Of a DNA stretch of 34,259 bases, positions 22,264 to 29,610 are shown in pieces; position 1 is the first letter of the stretch, and every line of letters begins with the position of its first letter. A model generated the notes under the pieces. That model was given only the letters and a program-made list of their open reading frames with translations, made no database searches and was not told where the DNA came from. Made by a program: the position numbers and the translations under genes. The DNA is taken from positions 1 through 34,259 of IMG/VR virus record IMGVR_UViG_3300044957_000484; one strand, 5' to 3'. The DNA is from a virus.

Positions 22264-22958
22264 TAATAGCTCCCTCCAGTGTAATAATCTGAATCATCTG
22301 TAACAATCATCTGTTCAGGTGAGTGCACACGGTGCAAGGAAGATGAAATAAGATTTTCTAGATCAATTTGGAAGTGTTCCATGTTTTCACGCCAAATTGA
22401 TTCGCCTGATTTCTTTAAGCACATAATAGAGGCATAAGAGGCGATCAACTCATGGTATTCAACCGGAATAGACGGCTCATCCGTTGTTGCTGTTAACTCT
22501 GTTAGCCTTGGAATAAACCAAAGTCTTAAGTGAAAACCACTAGAAGGCACTGGCCTTAAAAAGATCTTGTTTCCAGCAATAAAATAACCAAAGCCAAGAT
22601 CTCGACCCTCTCTTACAGGGTAATAGTCATTCATTTGGTCATTGCCAATATTGTTTCTCTCTAGGATTCTCCAATTGTTTTCATTGGTATCATTTGAATC
22701 CCGTCGCTCAACTCGCACTAGCTTTTGGTGAGTAGTTGGCAAGCTATACTCGTTTGTACCGGAAACAACCGTTATGAGCCCGCCGTTTCCAACGGTCCCC
22801 TTAACAATGAAATAATCCTGAAACTGAGTGATTAGCTTGGAATATACATAGCGAAACCCGCGGTTAATGAACGTGTCGAGCTCAGCGTCTCCAATGAAGC
22901 CAGTACTTTGCTCATCCGCCTCCGCTCTTGCCATTGCTCTTAATTGGCTTAAGTTCAT
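22263..22958 (-). CDS. Head-to-tail adaptor protein
   Basis: This 231-aa protein fits phage adaptor (gatekeeper) proteins. It has an N-terminal helix LSQLRAMARAEADEQSTGFI, then the signature FINRGFRYVYSKLITQFQDY. A beta core ends in FLRPVPSSGFHLRLWFIPRL, and the C-terminal helix has YASIMCLKKSGE. Such rings bind the portal and connect it to the tail. A good AGGGG site precedes the ATG. The following gene encodes the nozzle-like protein, which is the expected partner. Confidence 0.75.
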   Translation of the reverse strand: MNLSQLRAMARAEADEQSTGFIGDAELDTFINRGFRYVYSKLITQFQDYFIVKGTVGNGGLITVVSGTNEYSLPTTHQKLVRVERRDSNDTNENNWRILERNNIGNDQMNDYYPVREGRDLGFGYFIAGNKIFLRPVPSSGFHLRLWFIPRLTELTATTDEPSIPVEYHELIASYASIMCLKKSGESIWRENMEHFQIDLENLISSSLHRVHSPEQMIVTDDSDYYTGGSY

Positions 22959-22967
22959 TTTTTCCCC

Positions 22968-23303
22968 TTAAAAATATTTTAATGCTCTTAATCTTCTTCC
23001 CCTGAAAATATAGTCTTTTTGCCATTCCGGCATAAATCTTGGGTGCCATTTTGATAGAGATTCCATCTCCTCCTTTGTTGGCATCCTCTGTTCCCTCGCA
23101 GGACCGGTCGGCAGTATTGTTTGATTAGAAACCAACCTACTATTAAAATTCATATTTTGCGGAGGCAAAGCGGGCATTGGCTGGACTTGAGGAGGCTGGA
23201 CGTTTTGGCCCTCCTCTAGTGCTCTAATCCTAACCGTATTTTCGGTATTTTCGATCGGTCTATACTGTCTTATTATTCCCTGAAACCGAGGATTAAGGCC
23301 CAT
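22968..23303 (-). CDS. Pro/Arg-rich virion-cluster protein
   Basis: This 111-aa protein has a basic N-terminus, a Pro/Gln-rich middle (VQPPQVQPMPALPPQNMNF) and an aromatic, Arg-rich C-terminus (MPEWQKDYIFRGRRLRALKY). It is probably disordered except for a C-terminal helix, which may bind the adaptor or head. GGAG precedes the ATG. It sits between the methionine-rich gene and the adaptor gene. No family is recognised. Confidence 0.55.
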   Translation of the reverse strand: MGLNPRFQGIIRQYRPIENTENTVRIRALEEGQNVQPPQVQPMPALPPQNMNFNSRLVSNQTILPTGPAREQRMPTKEEMESLSKWHPRFMPEWQKDYIFRGRRLRALKYF

Positions 23304-23558
23304 TTAATACTCCTTCATTCCTTTTTTCATCATGGGAATTTTTTCTTCCATGGAATCGTCTTCCATTTCTTCCTCTTCTTCTCCACGCATTTCAAGAATC
23401 ATTTTCTTCTCTTCGGGAGTAACCATCATGGATACAAAGCCCTTGCCTTCTTCCATTTCATCCATTTTGCTCATTTTGCCCATTTTTAGCTTGGAATAAT
23501 CCAGCATAGGCTTTTCTTTTCCCATCATTTTCATGGCCATCATTTTTTTGTTCATCAT
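23304..23558 (-). CDS. Methionine-rich low-complexity protein
   Basis: This 84-aa protein has 21 methionines (25%), and most other residues are Lys and Glu. It has no Cys, His or Trp. It begins MMNKKMMAMKMMGKEKPM; a central stretch has VSMMVTPEEKKMILEMR, then a Glu run and MMKKGMKEY. AGGGGGG lies upstream of the ATG, and the spacing with its neighbours is tight. Small Met-rich proteins occur near tail genes in some marine and environmental phages, but no function is known to me. Metal (copper) binding, oxidation sensing or membrane-surface contact are possible. Confidence 0.65.
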   Translation of the reverse strand: MMNKKMMAMKMMGKEKPMLDYSKLKMGKMSKMDEMEEGKGFVSMMVTPEEKKMILEMRGEEEEEMEDDSMEEKIPMMKKGMKEY

Positions 23559-23572
23559 TTTAACGTTCCCCC

Positions 23573-24217
23573 CTATAATTCGTAAGCCGCTAAGCGTACA
23601 TCATTGATTGCGTATGCTTGACCCGAAGCTGTATTGGCCACGGCTCTAATTTTGTAAGTGTAAGTTCCAGCCGCTATTGGATCAATATGAATAATTGAGG
23701 GTAACATTGTTACTGAATGACCTGTTGACCCAGTATGAGAGGCCACCCAAATAGCAATGTCTGTTGCTCCTCTGGTTAATGTGATTGTCATAGACGTGTT
23801 ACTTGCAGCATTTGAGGACATGATAAAATTACCAGAAACGCCAGCTAAATTAGTTGGAATTAAGAAAATCATTACTGGTCGTCCAGTAGTTGTAATGTTT
23901 ATAGAAAGATTGGTTACGTCAGCCAGTGTTGTGACAGAGTGCGATCCACTAGAAGATGATATTTGTTGACCAACAGATTCTAGCTTTGCTCTTGTAACGT
24001 TGGCGTCTGTTATCTTTGTCGTGATAACTGCGCCAGCTGCTAACTTTGCCGAAGTCACAGCCAAATCGGTGATTCCGCCCGTTATGATTTGCGTTCCCTT
24101 ACCGCTTGAGTGATCGTGGTTATCAACGTTTGTGAAGGAGGTTGAAACAGAGGTGGCATAGTCGCTCTCTCCAGCGAGAGGGATCTTAAGATCCATGTTT
24201 GAGGTACTTGTAGGCAT
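23573..24217 (-). CDS. Tail fibre / adhesin protein
   Basis: This 214-aa protein has the usual short-fibre head: MDLKIPLAGESDYATSVST, then VDNHDHSSGKG. A chain of short repeats follows (ITDLAVTSAKLAAGAV, ITDANVTRAKLESV) that typically forms a trimeric triple-beta stalk. The C-terminal 110 residues are a beta sandwich, likely the receptor-contact domain. GGAGAG precedes the ATG. The DNHDH...G start is very common in fibres of phages infecting Gram-negative bacteria. Confidence 0.75.
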   Translation of the reverse strand: MPTSTSNMDLKIPLAGESDYATSVSTSFTNVDNHDHSSGKGTQIITGGITDLAVTSAKLAAGAVITTKITDANVTRAKLESVGQQISSSSGSHSVTTLADVTNLSINITTTGRPVMIFLIPTNLAGVSGNFIMSSNAASNTSMTITLTRGATDIAIWVASHTGSTGHSVTMLPSIIHIDPIAAGTYTYKIRAVANTASGQAYAINDVRLAAYEL

Positions 24218-24511
24218 TTAACGTCTCTCCTTCACAACCAAAACGAAGCCAATATCAATAAGTTTATTATTAACACTAGGGTCTTTAAGATCATAAAAAT
24301 CTTTTTTCATTTTGTACTCTGTACACCAAATAAAATGAGCAACACATACACGGTACTGGTACTCAGCAAATCCTGGTTTTTCACGGCTTAGGCGGAGTGT
24401 TCTTTTCTCCAACGCGGGCACTGAAGCTATCACTGAGGAGGCGCAGCTCGAAATATAAATTATCGAGCACACTGTCATCAATATCAGCGGGATTTTTATT
24501 TTCTTCCTCAT
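24218..24511 (-). CDS. Outer-membrane spanin-like lipoprotein
   Basis: This 97-aa protein starts MRKKIKIPLILMTVCSIIYI and has a lipobox ISSC with C23 as the lipidation site. A periplasmic domain with several aromatics follows. A strong GGCGGAGG site precedes the ATG at 24511, which lies inside the i-spanin-like gene in another frame (131-base overlap). An overlapping inner/outer pair is the hallmark of two-component spanins such as Rz/Rz1, which fuse the two membranes at lysis. The domain is longer and less Pro-rich than Rz1, so this is a good but not certain call. Confidence 0.65.
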   Translation of the reverse strand: MRKKIKIPLILMTVCSIIYISSCASSVIASVPALEKRTLRLSREKPGFAEYQYRVCVAHFIWCTEYKMKKDFYDLKDPSVNNKLIDIGFVLVVKERR

Positions 24512-24617
24512 ATATCCTCCGCCTAAGTTCGATATACCTGTCTTGGTACTTACTTTTTTCTTTGTTATCCCAAAGAGAAAGGCCCGCTCCCAATAGGTTA
24601 ATGATTGAACCAATCAC
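24381..24617 (-). CDS. Inner-membrane spanin-like protein
   Basis: This 78-aa protein has a short N-terminal hydrophobic segment (residues 2-15, IGSIINLLGAGLSL) and then a charged helical region (KEKSKYQDRYIELRRRIYEE) ending in a Pro-containing tail. An anchor plus coiled coil fits an i-spanin. The start is GTG at 24617, overlapping the holin stop as GTGA. The lipoprotein gene is nested in its 3' part. The membrane segment is shorter than usual for a spanin. Confidence 0.6.
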   Translation of the reverse strand: MIGSIINLLGAGLSLWDNKEKSKYQDRYIELRRRIYEEENKNPADIDDSVLDNLYFELRLLSDSFSARVGEKNTPPKP

Positions 24618-24811
24618 AGTACAACGTTTGACTTAAATAGACGCAAAACGATATTGATTAGCGCCCATCCGATTGCCGCCTCTGTTCCAAGGTATTGCTT
24701 AAGCACTTCAGCTAGCTCTGGGCTAAACTGAGAGACCATCATAACCATACCCATCACAAGGTTTACAAGTACGACTTTCGACTGATACCACGGCTTTTGT
24801 TCTATAGGCAT
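24614..24811 (-). CDS. Probable holin
   Basis: This 65-aa protein has a short hydrophilic start with Trp-Tyr (PWYQSKVVLVNLVMGM) and two hydrophobic helices (about residues 13-28 and 42-58). Between them is a charged/amphipathic loop (SPELAEVLKQYLGTE), and the tail is basic (RLFKSN). The topology and size fit small class II-like holins. A strong AGGGGGG site lies upstream of the ATG. It is followed directly by the spanin-like pair, which supports the call. Confidence 0.65.
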   Translation of the reverse strand: MPIEQKPWYQSKVVLVNLVMGMVMMVSQFSPELAEVLKQYLGTEAAIGWALINIVLRLFKSNVVL

Positions 24812-24820
24812 ATTCCCCCC

Positions 24821-24940
24821 TTATGGTTTTTCACAAACGTAAAATTCCCCGTCTACGTTTTTGCAATTCTTCATTATCTTTTTCGATGCGCAAGACGTGA
24901 GCACAAAAAATAAACTCAAGATAAGCAAACATCTAATCAT
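24821..24940 (-). CDS. 39-aa lipoprotein (second small lysis-type lipoprotein)
   Basis: The ATG at 24940 forms an ATGA overlap with the preceding gene and follows GGGGGAGG. The peptide is MIRCLLILSLFFVLTSCASK and a 19-residue tail with two more Cys. The lipobox LTSC puts the lipidation site at C17. After processing only about 23 residues remain, comparable to the smallest Rz1-like proteins. It is directly before the holin gene. It may be an additional outer-membrane lipoprotein for lysis, or an entry-exclusion (superinfection) lipoprotein like those that block receptors. Confidence 0.6.
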   Translation of the reverse strand: MIRCLLILSLFFVLTSCASKKIMKNCKNVDGEFYVCEKP

Positions 24941-25620
24941 AGCCTCCCCCTCATGCGTTTAGCAAATAAATGATCTTTGCTGTAATAAATGCCAAATACG
25001 CTTCCCATTAAATCAGGATAGCCCTCTTTTATTGCTTTTTCAAAGCGGGCAACGGCCCAATCCAAAATCTTGTACCTGTATGGCTGAGTTTGATACAAAT
25101 CAACCATTACAAACGAAAGCTGTTTCCCGCTCTCGGATCCGCTAAAGGAAACACGCAAGAACCAATAAATTTGGTCAAATATATTTAATTTAATTCTACA
25201 ACCCAGCTTAACATGCGCAATGAATCCTGGCATCCTACCAAAGAAAGCCTTGTTCCATGTGGCATCCGCCGTGTAAAAAAACCAATTGTGCTTTTTCCCG
25301 TATTCGCAAATGTCTAAAGCAGCTGTAAACTCTCCAGTGATATGCGAGCTATACACAAGCCCGATATAGTCATCATGAGCCTGCCTGTCTTTCTTCTTAT
25401 GAGAGCCGCGGGATATAAGGCCAGGCTCTAGCATGGCGTCCTGGTATGTGTCCCTGACCCAAAACTTGTCATGATCGAAATCAGTTTCAAAGCGCCTCTT
25501 TATGGCCAAGTACACGGCTTGGTAAAGGATGGGATTGCCGTCGGGTTGTTCCCCGATCTTATTAGAAACGTAAGGATAACGAACAATGTAAGGCTTAATT
25601 TCATCGCTTATCAATGGCAT
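24937..25620 (-). CDS. Hypothetical protein of the lysis/tail cluster
   Basis: This 227-aa mixed alpha/beta protein is rich in aromatics. A segment with DRQAHDDYIGLVYSSHITGE and a Trp/Phe-rich middle (KHNWFFYTADATWNKAFFGR) stand out; the end is very basic (FAKRMRGRL). No signal peptide or membrane span is clear. GCGGAGG precedes the ATG. Proteins with a similar H-D-D/E-Y-I-G stretch occur among tail genes of other phages, but I know no function for them. Its stop overlaps the small lipoprotein start, so it is co-translated with the lysis genes. Confidence 0.6.
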   Translation of the reverse strand: MPLISDEIKPYIVRYPYVSNKIGEQPDGNPILYQAVYLAIKRRFETDFDHDKFWVRDTYQDAMLEPGLISRGSHKKKDRQAHDDYIGLVYSSHITGEFTAALDICEYGKKHNWFFYTADATWNKAFFGRMPGFIAHVKLGCRIKLNIFDQIYWFLRVSFSGSESGKQLSFVMVDLYQTQPYRYKILDWAVARFEKAIKEGYPDLMGSVFGIYYSKDHLFAKRMRGRL

Positions 25621-25807
25621 TTAACCTCCGCTTTATTTCAGAGATCTCATCTTTAAATGCGTTTGACTGATATGCTAGAACAGCAACGTTTCTATTGAGC
25701 TCATTTATAGAAACTCCCATGTGTTTCATGGTAGTAGATAGATCATAAGCAAAATATGATAGCATTGCGAAAAAAGCCCAATTGACTACTTTGTTCCAAG
25801 CTATCAT
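25601..25807 (-). CDS. Membrane-anchored coiled-coil small protein
   Basis: I start this 68-aa protein at the ATG at 25807, because a GGGGGA site lies just before it; the ATG at 25819 has none. It has one membrane span (residues about 5-21, NKVVNWAFFAMLSYFAYDL) and then a helix with heptads (SINELNRNVAVLAYQSNAF, EISEIKRRLNAIDKR). The pattern resembles small holin-associated or spanin-like proteins. It overlaps the next gene by 20 bases. No family is recognised. Confidence 0.55.
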   Translation of the reverse strand: MIAWNKVVNWAFFAMLSYFAYDLSTTMKHMGVSINELNRNVAVLAYQSNAFKDEISEIKRRLNAIDKR

Positions 25808-25844
25808 TTGTTCCCCCATTGCTTTTTATATCATGCTCATAAAT

Positions 25845-26801
25845 CTAGTTTGTCACCTTAGTTATTGTAAAAGATGTTCTCGCTGCGTTTGATCCATCTG
25901 TATTTCCTTGGTGATGGGCTCTAATAACGTCGTTTGCTGCTAGTATTCCGGTCCATGCAACGTGTCCAGGGTTTCCGTCTCCGTCGCTTGTTGAATAGGC
26001 CAAGCGTTCGTTAACACTGAGAGAGGACAAAGCATTAGAAGGTGTTGCAGCGTTCAGTGATAACCCCATTGCAGCCGCGGTGTTTTGGTTTAAACTAAAA
26101 GATATGGCATAAACACCGGCTTCATTTATTGTAAATGTTGCACCGAGCGTTGCTGAATCGGTATAAGTAATTGCGCTTCCTGTGTTTGTATTTGTATTCA
26201 AAAATCTTTGCACCGTGGTGTTGGTTGCTCCTGAACCATTGCCCGTGTTTAGTCTTACCATTGATCTAGGGCCAGTACTCCCTGAACCTCCAGCCGTAAA
26301 ACCAGTAATAGGAACAGAAAAAGACAAAGTTATATTACACTGACCCGCCACAAAGGAGCCGGGCTCAGTTGGTCCTATTTGGTCAAACACAGATAATCTG
26401 GAAGAAGAAATATAGTAAACGTTTGCTCGAACCTTGTTACTGTCTGAGGTTATGTAAGTGGGAGAAATAAAAACGTGATCGCTGCCAGCGAAGTTTTGCA
26501 TTATACCAAATCCAATTGGCCTATTGTTTGTGGTATTTAGTTTTGATTCATTTATAGTCAATCCACTTGGAATAGTGAATTGCCATTTGCCTGTTCCAGC
26601 TGTGCTTGTGCTCCCAGAGACGAACTTAATAATGACGTCTATGGAGTCGCCAACTCGCCTATATTGGCCTGTTATCGTTCCGTTTCCTAGCGTCGGAGCC
26701 GTTCCGGTAGAGGTCCACGTTGGCGTATATGATAACCAATCACTTCCAGCCATTCCTCCGCCAATGCCTAAGCTAGTGAAATTTATGTTTGAAGTCGGCA
26801 T
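25845..26801 (-). CDS. Tail fibre / receptor-binding protein with C1q-like domain
   Basis: This 318-aa all-beta protein has two parts. Residues about 20-175 (starting SDWLSYTPTWTSTGTAP, with GQYRRVGDSIDVIIKF) resemble the C-terminal domain of the 336-aa protein encoded next to it. Residues about 180-318 form a jelly-roll like C1q/TNF domains (TFTINEAGVYAISFSLNQNT, ARTSFTITKV). Such proteins are trimeric adhesins. AGGAG precedes the ATG. Receptor binding is inferred. Confidence 0.7.
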   Translation of the reverse strand: MPTSNINFTSLGIGGGMAGSDWLSYTPTWTSTGTAPTLGNGTITGQYRRVGDSIDVIIKFVSGSTSTAGTGKWQFTIPSGLTINESKLNTTNNRPIGFGIMQNFAGSDHVFISPTYITSDSNKVRANVYYISSSRLSVFDQIGPTEPGSFVAGQCNITLSFSVPITGFTAGGSGSTGPRSMVRLNTGNGSGATNTTVQRFLNTNTNTGSAITYTDSATLGATFTINEAGVYAISFSLNQNTAAAMGLSLNAATPSNALSSLSVNERLAYSTSDGDGNPGHVAWTGILAANDVIRAHHQGNTDGSNAARTSFTITKVTN

Positions 26802-26813
26802 AATATCTCCTAA

Positions 26814-27824
26814 TTAAAGTCCTGTGATTGGTATGGTCACGCAAATAGATAACACGCTTCCTGAAGCTGCAATATTGTTTGCTGTTTCTGCTGCTAGGGT
26901 GTCGGTATTTGTGCCACTAAAACCGTTCGAGTTACTGAGGTTAATAAAAGAGTTACCTCCGTTAATCAAAACAGATCCTCCTTTAAATGAAACAGAGCTA
27001 CCTCCAAGAAAGTAAAATCCGCCTGCTCTTATTGCTGGAACTTTTGTCGAACTAACTGTGCTGCTTGGTAAGGTTATCTGTGCCTGTGTTGCAGTGGTGG
27101 AGCCTGAAGTAAATTTACCTTGAATTTCGTAAGAGTCTCCAATTTGTCTAAACCAAAATGATTGAGTGGAGACTGTACCAAATCCTGTAAACGTCGGAGT
27201 GTATTGACTCCAGCTTGTTATTGTTGCTCCCCCACCGCCTCCAATTACAGCCCCACGGAACTGTACAACGTAAGCCGTTGTTGTTGATTCAGCCACAAGA
27301 ATAGGCTTAGAGATTTGGCCGGAAGTTGTTGGTTCCGTCAAGGTAATGGCACCAGCTGTTGTTGGCGATAGGAAGTAAGTGCCGCCAGCTGTTAGGCCAG
27401 AAAGCCCGGTAATTCTTCCGGTCATCGTCATGGAAAAGCTGTTTGCATTTGGTACAGAGTGGACAACGCCGATCACTTCAGAAGTTGAATCTGCATCCGC
27501 CTTGGCTTTTGCAAAGGTATTTGCGGCGCTCAAGAAAACAACGTCGCCAACTGCAAAGCCGTGTGCTACTTGTGAAACTGTTCTAGTCGTTGCAGAAACC
27601 GAAGGAGTTCCAGAGGTTAATTGGCTCCAGTTTGTGCTCGATCCAGCGTCCTGTTTTAAGTATGCGCTTCCATTTGATTCATTTAAAAGCAAAGAGCCAA
27701 TGCTAGCAGATACGGCCACAGAAGTTGGATCTGTGGTTGAGGATATAATGTCAACCCCACCGTTCAGGCCAAAGATCTTTTTTAGTGCCTTTACTCTTGG
27801 ACCATTAAAAATTGTTGCGCCCAC
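26814..27824 (-). CDS. Tail fibre / adhesin protein
   Basis: This 336-aa all-beta protein starts with a short fibre-attachment region (residues 1-70, with KKIFGLNGGVDIISSTTDP). A repeat-like central part follows, containing VSQVAHGFAVGDVVFLSAA and GLTAGGTYFLSPTTAG, the latter common in phage fibre stalks. The C-terminal domain (about 203-336) starts TSWSQYTPTFTGFGTV and shares layout with the N-terminal domain of the neighbouring 318-aa protein. The start is GTG at 27824 behind AAGGAG. Confidence 0.7.
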   Translation of the reverse strand: MGATIFNGPRVKALKKIFGLNGGVDIISSTTDPTSVAVSASIGSLLLNESNGSAYLKQDAGSSTNWSQLTSGTPSVSATTRTVSQVAHGFAVGDVVFLSAANTFAKAKADADSTSEVIGVVHSVPNANSFSMTMTGRITGLSGLTAGGTYFLSPTTAGAITLTEPTTSGQISKPILVAESTTTAYVVQFRGAVIGGGGGATITSWSQYTPTFTGFGTVSTQSFWFRQIGDSYEIQGKFTSGSTTATQAQITLPSSTVSSTKVPAIRAGGFYFLGGSSVSFKGGSVLINGGNSFINLSNSNGFSGTNTDTLAAETANNIAASGSVLSICVTIPITGL

Positions 27825-27834
27825 AAGTTTCTCC

Positions 27835-29541
27835 TTATCCCATAAAGTTCATCGTTACGTTACCCGACGAAATTGCGGTTGTTGTTAGCGATCTAAGAGA
27901 AATCAACGTACCAGCGGCGATTGAAACATCTACAGTTTCATTTGAACCAGGGCCAACAACGGCAACAAGCGTCGGCGAAGATACTGCGCCAGTGAATATT
28001 CCAAAGAACTCGCCAGTCGTATCGAAAACTTGAATCTTTCTAACGGCGGAGGCAAGGGAAGCGATTACCTGCAACGAGTTTGCAGCGCTTCCAGGAATAT
28101 TTGTTGAACTTGCGTCCAAAAGCGGAGTATCGAAGAAATCAACAGTGCTTAATGCCTTTTCAACCGTTCTAAGAGCTCCACTTGAATCTGTAGAAAACGG
28201 AATATATTCACCGTTTGCCGCAAGAGCAGTTCCCGCATCATTACGCACAGCTAGTGACATTACTCCGACATCGCCCGAAGAATGAGTTGCGCTTTCTGCC
28301 TTACCGAGGCTAGTTGCGCTAGTGCCAGGAACTATTGAAAGAACATCAACGTCTCCTATATTATTCGTTCCAGCGGGCAAGGAAGCAGTAACGGCGACCT
28401 CAAGTTGATTTGCCGCTGTGACATTAGCTAAGTCTACACCGTCGCCAATGCGGATTGAGTCGGTTGTATGGGATCTCGCAGGTTGAGAGAGAACATCAAC
28501 GTCACCGATATTGTTGGTTCCCGATGGGAGTGCCGCCGTTACTGCAACTTCGAGTTGGTTCGCCGCCGTTACGTTTGCCAGGTCCGTACCGTCTCCGATG
28601 CGGATAGAATCGACCGTATGCGACCTTGCTGGCTGAGATAGAACGTCAACGTCCCCAATATTGTTTGTTCCGGCCGGAAGAGCCGCAGTCACGGCAACTT
28701 CAAGCTGATTTGAAGCCGTAACGTTTGCGATCTCTACTCCGTCGCCTATTCTAATAGAATCCGTTGTATGAGATCTTGCTGGTTGAGTAAGCACATCAAC
28801 CTGGAGCTCTCCGGCAACGTCCGTTTTAATAACTTGCACGTTTGTACCGTCAAAACCGGAAACAACCTTTGTGAGTGCTGGAAGAGCTCCGCCATCCGCG
28901 GCTGTTGCAACTTCTGTTGCCGCTGTGCTAGTAACTCGCAACTCTCCAGAGGAGTTAACGGAAAACGGGATATATTCCCCATCCGCAGCCATGAGTGACC
29001 CGGCATCGTTACGAACTGCAAGGCACATAATTCCGGTGTCGCCAGAGGAATGAGTAGCGCTCTCGGCTTTTCCTAAGTTTGTGGCGCCGGTTCCTGGAAC
29101 AACGCTTAATACATCTACATCGCCTATGTTATTGGTTCCAGCTGGAAGAGCAGCAGTAACAGCCACCTCCATTTGGTTTGCCGCGGTAATGCTAACTGTC
29201 TCTGTTCCATCTCCTATTCTTACTGAATCGGGATTTGCTCCTGAATGGCTAAGCTGAACCTCTAGATTGCTGGCTGTAATTGTAACGGCGCCGGAGGCGT
29301 CAATCAGCTTTACGGGAAGCGGTCGGTTGTTTGCTGGTGTTGTTGTATCTTCTGTTACGACTTGATCTGAGCCGTTCCTTGTAAACTTTAATGGACCAAC
29401 GGCAACAGGCGCAAGCGAATCGTTTTGAATGAAAACGTCTAAACACGCATGATCTTCACCTGAAACCGTCTTTACAGTTCCAGTTGCAATAGGCCTTTGG
29501 TCATCCTTCTTTAGGTTTGGAAAATAGATAGTGTTTGCCAT
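27835..29541 (-). CDS. Repeat-containing virion fibre or decoration protein
   Basis: This 568-aa beta-rich protein is built from repeats. Four copies of a unit with SIRIGDG and QLEVAVTAALPAGTNNIGDV are present; three stand in tandem at an exact 50-residue period. A second unit (LGKAESATHSSGD, then LAVRNDAG and GEYIPFS) occurs twice, near each end of the repeat region. The last 100 residues form a separate beta domain. Such repeats form extended trimeric stalks or head fibres. GGGAG precedes the ATG, and a hairpin region lies upstream. The receptor or structural role is not determined. Confidence 0.7.
   Translation of the reverse strand: MANTIYFPNLKKDDQRPIATGTVKTVSGEDHACLDVFIQNDSLAPVAVGPLKFTRNGSDQVVTEDTTTPANNRPLPVKLIDASGAVTITASNLEVQLSHSGANPDSVRIGDGTETVSITAANQMEVAVTAALPAGTNNIGDVDVLSVVPGTGATNLGKAESATHSSGDTGIMCLAVRNDAGSLMAADGEYIPFSVNSSGELRVTSTAATEVATAADGGALPALTKVVSGFDGTNVQVIKTDVAGELQVDVLTQPARSHTTDSIRIGDGVEIANVTASNQLEVAVTAALPAGTNNIGDVDVLSQPARSHTVDSIRIGDGTDLANVTAANQLEVAVTAALPSGTNNIGDVDVLSQPARSHTTDSIRIGDGVDLANVTAANQLEVAVTASLPAGTNNIGDVDVLSIVPGTSATSLGKAESATHSSGDVGVMSLAVRNDAGTALAANGEYIPFSTDSSGALRTVEKALSTVDFFDTPLLDASSTNIPGSAANSLQVIASLASAVRKIQVFDTTGEFFGIFTGAVSSPTLVAVVGPGSNETVDVSIAAGTLISLRSLTTTAISSGNVTMNFMG
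28341..28790 (-). repeat. Three tandem 150-bp coding repeats
   Basis: Units at 28341-28490, 28491-28640 and 28641-28790 each encode the same 50-residue module. Each begins on the plus strand with GAACATCAACGTC or GAACGTCAACGTC. The protein units are about 92% identical between the first two by hand count, while the DNA is only about 71% identical. Confidence 0.8.
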
Positions 29542-29562
29542 CTTTTTATTTACTCCCTCAAA

Positions 29563-29597
29563 ACTTAGTCTTTCGATCTAAGTGCCCGTCATTGGGC
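29563..29597 (-). terminator. Tandem hairpins before the repeat-fibre gene
   Basis: On the minus strand GCCC-AATGAC-GGGC is followed at once by ACTTAG-ATCGAAAGA-CTAAGT and then TTTTG. The second stem with its short T-run could act as a weak intrinsic terminator between the NlpC-like gene (stop at 29611) and the fibre gene (start at 29541). Partial read-through or a processing role is also possible. Confidence 0.4.
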
Positions 29598-29610
29598 TGA
29601 TTTTAAAAAT

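Noticed and set aside
27379-27888. 169-aa open frame on the plus strand opposite the fibre genes
   Set aside because: It is antisense to two well-supported fibre genes; Ala/Thr/Val-rich sequence often leaves the opposite strand open.
28341-28790. Possible CRISPR array or non-coding repeat
   Set aside because: The 150-bp period is an exact multiple of three, there are no spacers, and the units encode a conserved 50-residue protein module.
12936-29541. A complete major capsid gene
   Set aside because: No complete gene has capsid-like length and pattern; the 310-, 352- and 274-aa proteins have ejection-protein features and the longer beta-rich ones are fibre or tail proteins.
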